DNA of 64,000 nt from a virus: the IMG/VR virus record IMGVR_UViG_3300032116_015003, positions 59,689 through 123,688 of that record; one strand, given 5' to 3'. Below, in pieces: positions 56,525 through 64,000 of this stretch (position 1 is the stretch's first letter; every line of letters starts with the position of its first letter). The notes under the pieces are model-generated. The model saw only the letters and a list, made by a program, of their open reading frames with translations. It was not told the DNA's origin and did no database searches. Made by a program: the position numbers and the translations under genes.

Positions 56525-58579
56525 ATGGATACGTCAAAATTTAATCTATTACCAGAGAGAATATTATCAATTCCAGATAAAAGAATTGCATATATAAGCG
56601 CAATTGGCACAAGTGGATATGCTACTGCGGCAAAGGGGTATATTTACAATCATGTAAAAAACAAAGACTATGTGCAATGGTTACAATATGACATTGCTAG
56701 TACAACGCCATTAAATGAAAATACTAATTTTGATTTATATATATCCAAATCAAAAAAAGTAATACTGTCAACTCCATCCACAATTATAGTTCATTCCATA
56801 CCTTTAGTATGGAATGAACTTATTTCTAACAGTAAATTTAACATTACTGATAAAACACAGATTATTGGAAGAACCGTTTGGGAGTTTGAAAAAGTACATC
56901 CTGATTGGATTGATAGTATTAATAACAGTGTTGTAACTCATGTTAGCGTTCCCACTGAATGGAATAAAAATATATTTTTAAAGGCAGGTATATTTAAGCC
57001 TATTATTGTTGAACCGCATATATTTGTTGACTTTCAAAATCAATTATATACGATTGAACACTTACTAAAGAAAAGTGTAGTTTTAATAAAATCTGACATT
57101 AAATTGTTAAATATAAAAGATTATTATAAATTCTATTGTATAGAACAATTGACAGATAGAAAGAATTTAATTGCAACATTGCATTCTTATTGTAAAGCAT
57201 TTAAATCAACTGACAAAGTTGCACTATTTTTAAAAACATTTAGATCAAATTATTCAATACAAGAACAAGTCGAGTGTGCTAAATATTTAAATGAATTATC
57301 TGCTCAATATCCCGATCACGCACCTATTGTATATATTAAAGAACAATTAAATCATGATGAAGTACACAGTATGCATTATCATTTTGATTGTTATGTAAGT
57401 TTAACTCACACTGAAGGATTTGGTCTTAGCATTTATGACGCATATAAACACAATAAAAATCTTATTGTAACTGGATATGGAGGTCACGTTGAATATTTAG
57501 GAGAAAATTATTCGGGATTGGTCAGATATAACACATCCCCAGTAAATTCATACATAACTCAAAAACATTATTTAAATGAAGATTATGTATGGGCTAATGC
57601 TGATGAAAATCATGCAATTGAACTGATGCAGAACGCGTATCAGAATGGAATGGAATCAGAAAAATATTGTGTATCAAATTTTACATTAAATAATAATTCC
57701 ATACCAATTCAAATTCAAAATTCAAATGTTAAGTTGTTAAACTTACCATATGATGCAAATAATTTTTATTTTAATCCAGCAATATTTAAATTTAATAATA
57801 ATAAATATTTGATGACTAGATATTGCCATATTGATGAAGATAAAATTCCACATAACACGTTAAAATTATTTAACTTAAATGAAGGAATAAAAGAAATTCC
57901 GTTAAAAATTAAAGATGAAGTTCAAGACGAACAATATGAAGATCCAAGAGTATTAATTCATCAAAATAAAATTTATGTGGGATGTGCAAATTATCAATTA
58001 CATGTTTCTGAAAAGATACATCAAAAAATATTAGTATTTGATAGTGCGTTTAATCATATTGAAAATATTCATCCTGTATATGACGGTAATTCATCTAATT
58101 GTTTAAGTAATACTCGTTCCCAAAAAAATTGGACATATTTTGTACATGATGATAAAATTCTATGTGTGTATCAAATGCATCCACACACAGTTATAGAATT
58201 TGATAACACCGGTCGTATATTGACTGAATACAAAACTTTTGTTGATATTACTAAAACATGGCGCTTTGGAGAACCGCGCATGGGCAGTAATCCAATTCTG
58301 AAAGATGGTATATACTATAATTTCTTTCATAGTAGCGTTCCTTGGAAAAATCCTAAACGACAATATTTTATGGGATATTATACATTTGAAGCTAAACCTC
58401 CATTTAAAATTATTGAAATCTCAAAGGAGCCTATTATTTGGGGAAATGAATCGGATTTTAGATTTTTACCAAATTTTAATCCAATTGTTGTATTTCCATG
58501 TGGAGCTATTTATGAAGATAATAGTTTTTATGTTAGTTTTGGATTTAATGACGAAAAGACAGGAATTATAAAATTATGA
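56525..58579 (+). CDS. Fusion of GT4-like glycosyltransferase and GH130-like beta-propeller
   Basis: The 684-residue protein has two halves. Residues 1-390 are a GT4-type transferase: YISAIGTSGYATAAKGYIYN, YCIEQLTDRKNLIATLHSYC and the donor signature LTHTEGFGLSIYDAYKHNKN (about 298-317). From about 400 a beta-propeller of the GH130 kind follows: FYFNPAIFKFNNNKYLMTRY, YEDPRVLIHQNKIYVGCANY, WRFGEPRMGSNPILKDGIYY with FFHSSVPW, and FPCGAIYEDNSFYVSFGFND. GH130 proteins phosphorolyse or hydrolyse mannosides. The fusion could build and trim the same glycan, or the propeller may only bind it. It overlaps the next gene by 4 nt. Confidence 0.8.
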   Translation: MDTSKFNLLPERILSIPDKRIAYISAIGTSGYATAAKGYIYNHVKNKDYVQWLQYDIASTTPLNENTNFDLYISKSKKVILSTPSTIIVHSIPLVWNELISNSKFNITDKTQIIGRTVWEFEKVHPDWIDSINNSVVTHVSVPTEWNKNIFLKAGIFKPIIVEPHIFVDFQNQLYTIEHLLKKSVVLIKSDIKLLNIKDYYKFYCIEQLTDRKNLIATLHSYCKAFKSTDKVALFLKTFRSNYSIQEQVECAKYLNELSAQYPDHAPIVYIKEQLNHDEVHSMHYHFDCYVSLTHTEGFGLSIYDAYKHNKNLIVTGYGGHVEYLGENYSGLVRYNTSPVNSYITQKHYLNEDYVWANADENHAIELMQNAYQNGMESEKYCVSNFTLNNNSIPIQIQNSNVKLLNLPYDANNFYFNPAIFKFNNNKYLMTRYCHIDEDKIPHNTLKLFNLNEGIKEIPLKIKDEVQDEQYEDPRVLIHQNKIYVGCANYQLHVSEKIHQKILVFDSAFNHIENIHPVYDGNSSNCLSNTRSQKNWTYFVHDDKILCVYQMHPHTVIEFDNTGRILTEYKTFVDITKTWRFGEPRMGSNPILKDGIYYNFFHSSVPWKNPKRQYFMGYYTFEAKPPFKIIEISKEPIIWGNESDFRFLPNFNPIVVFPCGAIYEDNSFYVSFGFNDEKTGIIKL

Positions 58580-59781
58580 TCGCCGATTTTATTCTTGGAA
58601 TAATTACATACAATCGATATGACTATTTAGATGACCTATTAAACACTTTGCAAGATCAATCAATCTTGCCTAAAGAAATAATCATATCTGATAACGGAAT
58701 TGGATATACATTGAAAAAAAATATAAACATACCCGTTACTATTATTAAAAATGCGTATAACTATGGAACGTGTAGAGCACTAAATCAAATAATAAAAATT
58801 GCATCGGGTCAAACGATAATGTTTATATGCGATGATATCTATTTTACATCAAATGATTCATTAAAAAGTATATATGATAAATTTAATAAAAATCTAAAAG
58901 AAGATAATATACATTTAATATGGTGTAATCATTGGGCAGCTTTCATCGCTTCACCAGCTTGGATTGAAAAAACCGGATATTTTGATGAGAATATATGGCC
59001 ATGTTATTTTGAAGATTCTGATATGGTTGAAAGAATTAGAAAAAAACAAAATAATAATATATCTCATAATTGTATCGGATTTAAATCGGTTAGAATGATA
59101 AACAATTTTGAAGAAACAGAAGTACTCGGTAATAAACGGGGCACTGCGGAGCCACTGATAACAACTAAATTTTCAGATTTCAAAGATCGTAACTTATTTT
59201 ATTTTTTGTATAAGTGGAAAAATACATTTAATCTAAATGAAGATATGCATTTGAATACAAAACATTTTTATGTGGAACAATCCGATGTAGATTTGTTTGA
59301 TTTTGAAAGACAATATCTTAATAATCAAATCTCTTCAGTAAATATACACAATCCACAAAACAATGCCGTTGGTTTTTTTGATGAAATAATCGATCTTAAA
59401 AAATATAATATTCAAAATATTATCGAGTATAAAACTGATAGAGCATATATTTCTAGAATTTTACTACATCTTAAACCACTTCAGTTCACAACAATACGAG
59501 ATGAACCACAATTACAACATGATATTTTACATCACTTAAATTATTTATTTAATTATAAAATTAACATTATATTCAAAGATAGTAAAATATTAGACGATAT
59601 TAATTATGAAAATTATGATTTATTAGTATTAAACAATCAACAAGTTCCATCAAATATCAAAGATATAAAATATATTTTATATTTTTCAAATAATGACAAT
59701 TTAATTATAAGCAATTACAAAAAAACAATAATTAAAAAAAATGTAAATAACACATACATGATATTTTTTGAAAAAATATGA
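58576..59781 (+). CDS. Glycosyltransferase family 2 with C-terminal extension
   Basis: The 401-residue protein has a GT2 catalytic half: ILGIITYNRYDYLDDLLNTL (about 7-26), NAYNYGTCRALNQIIKIASG, TIMFICDDIYFTSND (CDD metal site near residue 86), AFIASPAWIEKTGYFDE and FEDSDMVERIRKKQ with the ED base pair. From about 210 an Asn/Ile/Asp-rich second part follows with no recognised fold, perhaps an acceptor or partner domain. It overlaps both neighbours by 4 nt in the plus-strand glycan operon. Confidence 0.85.
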   Translation: MIADFILGIITYNRYDYLDDLLNTLQDQSILPKEIIISDNGIGYTLKKNINIPVTIIKNAYNYGTCRALNQIIKIASGQTIMFICDDIYFTSNDSLKSIYDKFNKNLKEDNIHLIWCNHWAAFIASPAWIEKTGYFDENIWPCYFEDSDMVERIRKKQNNNISHNCIGFKSVRMINNFEETEVLGNKRGTAEPLITTKFSDFKDRNLFYFLYKWKNTFNLNEDMHLNTKHFYVEQSDVDLFDFERQYLNNQISSVNIHNPQNNAVGFFDEIIDLKKYNIQNIIEYKTDRAYISRILLHLKPLQFTTIRDEPQLQHDILHHLNYLFNYKINIIFKDSKILDDINYENYDLLVLNNQQVPSNIKDIKYILYFSNNDNLIISNYKKTIIKKNVNNTYMIFFEKI

Positions 59782-60692
59782 ATATCGGATATTTCTTCAT
59801 GAATGCAAACAGCATCGGCGACACTGTTGCTGGTGCTCGACTATTTTTTGCATTATATCACTACGCACAGTTAAAACAATTAAGAAAGATTGCAATATTG
59901 CATATTGCAAATCAAATAGAGTTGAAACTTACGTGCGAAGGCCAGATTGATTCAACATGGGCAATTTATACAGAACTACTGACATTGTATAAAAAAGCGA
60001 ATATTTTGGATGATTTTACATATATTTGCGGTATATCCGATGAAATAAAAGATAATCCGTCAAGTAGACAAAAGATAGAAGACACGATTAAACATTATTT
60101 CTCTAAAAGAAATGCGTCAATTGAATGTATGTTAGATAATAAACTAGAACTTTGGAATCATTTCCATTCTATTATTAGTAGTGATGCTATAATTAAATTT
60201 TATCAAGAGCGATTTGCTTTCTTGAAAGAGGATATCACAGAAAATTATAATATAGTGCAGTATTGTAGTCATCATTATTCACCGCATCACGTTGATAAAT
60301 TTGCAAAATGTCATAAACGAATATCATTCTCAAATTTAACAAATTGGATTGAATCAAATAATATAATTGTTAATAAATTTGTTGGCAGCACTATAGATTA
60401 TGATTTGACACAACGCTGTATTGAAAAGCTTCAGCCATTATATCCAAACAAAATATTCATAAATATGTGCGGCGATCTTTATTTAGAAGACACATTTAAA
60501 CAAATATACAACGCTTCCAATGTTTTATCAACCGAAAGCTTTGCCGGACTATTGGGTGGTGTATTTAATAAACCTAGTATTATTTATTTTAGACATGAAC
60601 TAGTACAAACACTACTTAACTTTAAAAGTGGTCTAGATTTATTTCCTAATTTAACTATGAAATTAGATAATGTTTTAACAGAGAATGATTGA
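59778..60692 (+). CDS. Possible GT-B glycosyltransferase (GT9-like)
   Basis: The 304-residue protein begins MNIGYFFMNANSIGDTVAGA, where GT9 heptosyltransferases have a strand and a Gly-Asp loop (GD-x-hh). The C-terminal part has KIFINMCGDLYLEDTFKQIY, then ASNVLSTESFAGLLGGVFNK and PSIIYF, comparable to the donor-site SGxxHxA region of GT9 enzymes. The key His is replaced by Phe (ESFAGL), so the match is uncertain. It sits in the glycan operon with 4- and 8-nt overlaps. Confidence 0.5.
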   Translation: MNIGYFFMNANSIGDTVAGARLFFALYHYAQLKQLRKIAILHIANQIELKLTCEGQIDSTWAIYTELLTLYKKANILDDFTYICGISDEIKDNPSSRQKIEDTIKHYFSKRNASIECMLDNKLELWNHFHSIISSDAIIKFYQERFAFLKEDITENYNIVQYCSHHYSPHHVDKFAKCHKRISFSNLTNWIESNNIIVNKFVGSTIDYDLTQRCIEKLQPLYPNKIFINMCGDLYLEDTFKQIYNASNVLSTESFAGLLGGVFNKPSIIYFRHELVQTLLNFKSGLDLFPNLTMKLDNVLTEND

Positions 60693-61302
60693 TAATTATA
60701 TACAATTAAACAATAAACTTATAAAACAAAATATTGTAAATAAAATTACAAAAGAATATTTTGATTATTATAATAAAATTAGAACATCTAGTTTACAGAT
60801 AAGCTATTTGCGTCTTGGATTTTTACTTGGAAATTTAAACTTTATTCCAAAATCATTATTGGATGTTGGATATGGTAATGGTGATTTTTTAACAGTTAGT
60901 GCCGATATAATAGAAAACTGTTATGGATATGATGTATCAAACTATCCGGCACCAAATAAAATTAAAAAGATAAATTCATTGTATGAAAATACATTTGATG
61001 TCGTAACGTTGTTTGACGTATTAGAGCATTTTGATGATGTATACGATATAAAAAATATTAAAACGAAATATTATCTAATATCAGTACCAGAATGTCATTA
61101 TTTTTCTGACGATTGGTTTTTTAATTGGAAGCACCGAAAACCAAATGAACATATATGGCATTTTAACAAAACTTCGTTAGAAAACTTTATGAATGAAATA
61201 AATTTTGATCTAGTAAAATATTCAAATATAGAAGATGTCATTCGTAAACCAGTGGATGGTAATACAAATATTTTAACCGGATTATTTAAAAATAAGTTAT
61301 GA
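60685..61302 (+). CDS. SAM-dependent methyltransferase (Methyltransf_23-like)
   Basis: The 205-residue protein has the SAM loop SLLDVGYGNGDFLTVSADI (about 57-75), the strand-2 acidic end YGYDVSNYPAP, and the post-II motif FDVVTLFDVLEHFDDVYDI, all typical of class I enzymes of the UbiG/Methyltransf_23 kind. HIWHFNKTSLENFM is the usual late helix region. Its target is probably a sugar or lipid-linked intermediate of the neighbouring glycosyltransferases. It overlaps both neighbours. Confidence 0.85.
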   Translation: MIDNYIQLNNKLIKQNIVNKITKEYFDYYNKIRTSSLQISYLRLGFLLGNLNFIPKSLLDVGYGNGDFLTVSADIIENCYGYDVSNYPAPNKIKKINSLYENTFDVVTLFDVLEHFDDVYDIKNIKTKYYLISVPECHYFSDDWFFNWKHRKPNEHIWHFNKTSLENFMNEINFDLVKYSNIEDVIRKPVDGNTNILTGLFKNKL

Positions 61303-61907
61303 TAAATTATAATTTAGTAAAAGGTATAGAAGGGTGGTGTAGCACTGAAAAAATGACAAAAATGACAAGTCTTATATTAGCTACCAAACCACAACGTGTA
61401 GTAGAAATAGGTGTTTTTTATGGAAAATCTTTAATATGTCAAGCATTGGCAATGAAGAAAAACAAAATCGGAAAAATATATGGAATTGATTCATGGAATC
61501 CAATAGATTGCTTAATGCATATGACAAATGAAAATGACATTAAATGGTGGAGTTCATTAAACTATGACATGATTTATGATCAATGTATAACGAATATAAG
61601 AGAATCTGAAACAGAACATTTCGTACATATTTTAAAAGATAATTCGATGAATGTCGCTAATAATATAAATTTTCCTATAGACATCCTTCATATTGATGGA
61701 AATCACGAAGCATTATCAGCGTGTCAAAACGTTTCATTATATGTACCAAAAATAAAATCTGGTGGATTTTTATGGTTTAATGACGCCGATTGGGAACAAA
61801 GTAAAAAAGCAATCGAATTAATAGAACAAAACTTTAAATTACAATTAATTGATAAAGCCAAATCGGATGATATTAATAATCATTGTAACCTATATATTAA
61901 ATTATAA
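61299..61907 (+). CDS. SAM-dependent methyltransferase (Methyltransf_24/CmcI-like)
   Basis: The 202-residue protein has QRVVEIGVFYGKSLICQALA (about 33-52) as the SAM loop, GKIYGIDSWNPIDCLMH, the metal/substrate-region DILHIDGNHEALSACQNVSL and GGFLWFNDADW. The D-G-N-H and N-D-A-D acidic clusters are common to the CmcI/TylF-like O-methyltransferases that need a metal. It is the second of three methyltransferases in a row, so several positions of the glycan may be methylated. It overlaps both neighbours by 1-4 nt. Confidence 0.85.
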   Translation: MINYNLVKGIEGWCSTEKMTKMTSLILATKPQRVVEIGVFYGKSLICQALAMKKNKIGKIYGIDSWNPIDCLMHMTNENDIKWWSSLNYDMIYDQCITNIRESETEHFVHILKDNSMNVANNINFPIDILHIDGNHEALSACQNVSLYVPKIKSGGFLWFNDADWEQSKKAIELIEQNFKLQLIDKAKSDDINNHCNLYIKL

Positions 61908-62779
61908 TGAATAATTACATTACAAAAATAACAGCGGGATATCCATATAACGATTTTAATTTTTATATTGGTGATGAAACTGGAAAAGCATGGTATGATG
62001 ATGTTGTTATTTACAAAACAACAGATCCATATCCAGTTCATGTGAGTTTGAAAAAAAATGAAAATTACAAATCATATATTTCTTTTGAATTAATTTTATG
62101 TACTTTGTTTTTTTATAATAAAATAAATTTCAAAGATCATTTGTATGCAAATAAAAACACAAATAATTATTTAATTGACCTTTATCAAAAACTCAATAAT
62201 ATTGATAATACGTACAATAAACTGGATACAATTATTGATGTTGGAGCACATCATGGATTCTATTCATTAAATTATTCATCAATTTCTAAAAAGGTAATTG
62301 CAATCGAACCGTATATAAAAAATTTTGCAATACTACAAAAAAATCTTGAAATTAATAATATAAATAATATTTTTGCATACAATTATTATATTACAAATCA
62401 AAGAAATAATTTATCATTTACTAATTTGGATAAATTTAAATTTTGCAATGAAAATTTTGAAAGTTGTGATTGTATAACTAAAACACTAGATGATTTATTG
62501 CCATATTGTTCTAATAATATGTTAATTAAATTAGACACTGAAGGAGAAGAAGTAAAAATTTTAGAGCAATCACAACAAGTAATAAAACAATACAAACCTA
62601 ATTTTTTAATTGAGTTACACTCAACGTGTCTTGAAGATTTGAATGATATTAAAAAGTATATTCCTGTTAAAAATTATGAGATTGTAAAAATTAACAAATA
62701 TACATTTTATCCCGAATTATCAACTGAAAATGACAATTATAATAATTGTGGATATCTATTTTGCCGAGCATTAATATGA
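61907..62779 (+). CDS. FkbM-family methyltransferase
   Basis: The 290-residue protein carries the FkbM core: TIIDVGAHHGFYSLNYSS (about 109-126), VIAIEPYIKNFAILQKNLE, TKTLDDLLPYCSNNMLIKLD, EGEEVKILEQSQQVIKQYKP and NFLIELH. FkbM enzymes O-methylate sugars and polyketides. An N-terminal domain of about 100 residues (GYPYNDFNFYIGDETGKAWY) precedes the core and may recognise the acceptor. The first base of its ATG is the last base of the previous stop. Confidence 0.9.
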   Translation: MNNYITKITAGYPYNDFNFYIGDETGKAWYDDVVIYKTTDPYPVHVSLKKNENYKSYISFELILCTLFFYNKINFKDHLYANKNTNNYLIDLYQKLNNIDNTYNKLDTIIDVGAHHGFYSLNYSSISKKVIAIEPYIKNFAILQKNLEINNINNIFAYNYYITNQRNNLSFTNLDKFKFCNENFESCDCITKTLDDLLPYCSNNMLIKLDTEGEEVKILEQSQQVIKQYKPNFLIELHSTCLEDLNDIKKYIPVKNYEIVKINKYTFYPELSTENDNYNNCGYLFCRALI

Positions 62780-63453
62780 ACAAATTACCAAAAATATTCT
62801 GTTTAACTTTAAAAAGCACCCCAAAGCGAAAAGAATACGCTGAATCCCATTTTAAAAAACATAATGTTGATGTTGAATTTTTTGAAGGATTCGATGGTCC
62901 ATTATCCGGATTAAGAACAACAATACCATTTACGGAACACGACAAAGAGATATTTATAAGACAAGGTCGTATCGGATGTATTTTATCTCATTATATGTTA
63001 TGGAAAACAATATGGCACAGCTCATATGATGAAGTTTTAATTCTAGAAGATGACGCACAACTGGTAGATAATTTCACCGAAAAATTCCTAGAAATAAAAT
63101 CCAGATTGCCGAATGATTGGCAATATGTGTTTGTTGGACATTGTTGTTTACCACCAATGGAACACAATACTATTATATCAGATGGAATAATATATCCAAT
63201 ACATCCCCCGATGTGTACACATGCTTATATGATTAAAAAATCAAGCATACCAACACTGATAGATACCAATAGTCAAATCCAAGCGGCAGTTGATGTTCAA
63301 ATACAATTAAAATCATTAAAACAATTAAAACATTACGTTTTAAATCCGCCATTAGTAAATCAAGTGTCATTACTTCAGCAACAAAATCCTGAATTATTTG
63401 ATATCAATGATAAAACATTTGAATCATTAACGTCTGATAAAAAATATATATGA
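62776..63453 (+). CDS. Glycosyltransferase family 25
   Basis: The 225-residue protein has the GT25 (LgtB/Cps galactosyltransferase) layout: KIFCLTLKSTPKRKEYAESH (about 5-24), VEFFEGFDG, GCILSHYMLWKTIW, VLILEDDAQLVDNF (EDD metal site near residue 99) and HAYMIKKSSIPTLID. GT25 enzymes add galactose or glucose to lipooligosaccharide or collagen-type acceptors. The ATG at 62776 overlaps the previous stop (ATGA); the longer frame from 62746 is not needed. It overlaps the next gene by 4 nt. Confidence 0.88.
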   Translation: MNKLPKIFCLTLKSTPKRKEYAESHFKKHNVDVEFFEGFDGPLSGLRTTIPFTEHDKEIFIRQGRIGCILSHYMLWKTIWHSSYDEVLILEDDAQLVDNFTEKFLEIKSRLPNDWQYVFVGHCCLPPMEHNTIISDGIIYPIHPPMCTHAYMIKKSSIPTLIDTNSQIQAAVDVQIQLKSLKQLKHYVLNPPLVNQVSLLQQQNPELFDINDKTFESLTSDKKYI

Positions 63454-64000
63454 TTCCCAAAACTATTTTTTATTTATTTGGATTAGACAAGGCATTTTGT
63501 AATAAACCATTCGAATATTTTCATTATTTGAACATTTTGTCTGCCAAAAAAATTAATTTTGACTATACCATAAATTTATATTATTATCACCGACCCAATA
63601 GCATCTGGTTCAATAAATTAGAATCTGAATCGATTTGTAATTTAATAAAATTAGATTCACTGAATGTTGAAGTCGATGATAAAAAACTTGCATATACAGA
63701 ACATTTGTCGGACATTTTACGACTAAAATTAGTTAACAAATATGGTGGAATTTATTTGGATATAGATACAATATGTATTAAACCATTTGATTCTTTATTA
63801 AATAGACAGTTTGTAATGGGAGTTGAAGGTGCAAATATTGGAGAGGGTGGCTCAAATGTTTTAGTAGGGTTATGCAATGCTGTTTTAATATCAGAAGTCA
63901 ACAGCAAATTTACAAACATATGGATTGAAGATTATAAAAATAATTATCAAGTTGACTGGAACTATAATTCCATAAAACGACCATTACAATTATCCTACGA
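63450..64000 (+). CDS. Glycosyltransferase family 32-like protein (incomplete at window end)
   Basis: The visible 183 residues start MIPKTIFYLFGLDKAFCNKP at an ATGA overlap. They contain the GT32/Gly_transf_sug signature: TEHLSDILRLKLVNKYGGIY (about 85-104) followed by LDIDTICIKP with the DxD motif. This is the metal-binding DXD of OCH1-, capsule- and toxin-type transferases. The frame is open at the window edge, so the C-terminus is missing. It continues the plus-strand glycan operon. Confidence 0.85.
   Translation, partial: MIPKTIFYLFGLDKAFCNKPFEYFHYLNILSAKKINFDYTINLYYYHRPNSIWFNKLESESICNLIKLDSLNVEVDDKKLAYTEHLSDILRLKLVNKYGGIYLDIDTICIKPFDSLLNRQFVMGVEGANIGEGGSNVLVGLCNAVLISEVNSKFTNIWIEDYKNNYQVDWNYNSIKRPLQLSY

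Noticed and set aside
1-64000. Prophage or integrative element.
   Set aside because: No integrase, att-like direct repeats, repressor or flanking bacterial housekeeping genes are seen. The gene content is that of a lytic T4-related phage.

Overview
The window is a 64 kb piece of an AT-rich genome (about two thirds A+T by eye) from a virulent, T4-related contractile-tailed phage or a metagenome-assembled relative. It holds a tail tube and baseplate set next to a nearly complete T4-type replisome: SSB gp32, UvsX, RNase H/FEN exonuclease, gp41 helicase, gp43 family B polymerase, gp45 clamp, gp44 clamp loader and a probable gp62. No integrase, excisionase, repressor, rRNA or convincing tRNA is seen. 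The host cannot be named. Many starts lack a Shine-Dalgarno sequence; a minority have a strong one.

Layout. 0-2 kb: the end of an unknown gene and two glycosyltransferases. 2-16.7 kb (+): the late module, with small virion-like proteins, a HAD phosphatase, a nucleotidyltransferase-fold protein, tail tube, gp26-like protein with a probable frameshift extension, tape measure and baseplate proteins. Inside this module sits an unexpected family A DNA polymerase-like gene. 16.8-29.4 kb (+): gp32, UvsX, exonuclease, helicase, class II ribonucleotide reductase, UV-damage endonuclease, probable gp62, a dNMP kinase and a DUF4338/Mom-like protein. 29.4-50.3 kb (-): about twenty tightly packed genes, mostly sugar-nucleotide enzymes, glycosyltransferases and methyltransferases. 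At its promoter-proximal end are a Cas4/RecB-like nuclease, a small possible ribbon-helix-helix protein and dUTPase. 50.3-56.5 kb (+): a secreted FecR-like protein, DNA polymerase, clamp, clamp loader and a nucleoside deoxyribosyltransferase-like protein. 56.5-64 kb (+): a second glycan block of glycosyltransferases and methyltransferases that runs off the window.

The most striking system lies in the minus-strand glycan cluster. A 4,6-dehydratase, a PLP/Fe-S RfbH-type 3-dehydrase, a two-gene acetolactate-synthase-like ThDP enzyme, a PanB-like hydroxymethyltransferase and an SDR reductase lie end to end with overlapping or nearly abutting genes. This matches the logic of yersiniose-type 4-C-branched 3,6-dideoxysugar synthesis, with a PanB-type aldolase added. 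I infer that the phage makes an unusual branched sugar and attaches it, with many glycosyl- and methyltransferases, to its virion, its DNA or the host surface.

Two promoter classes can be seen. Sigma70-like TTGnnn-N17-TATAGT sites precede replication genes; three of them place the start codon exactly 7 nt after the -10 box, as for leaderless mRNA. A TATTTAT(A) motif recurs 5-40 nt before starts, mostly in the late module. Strong intrinsic terminators separate the plus-strand transcription units.
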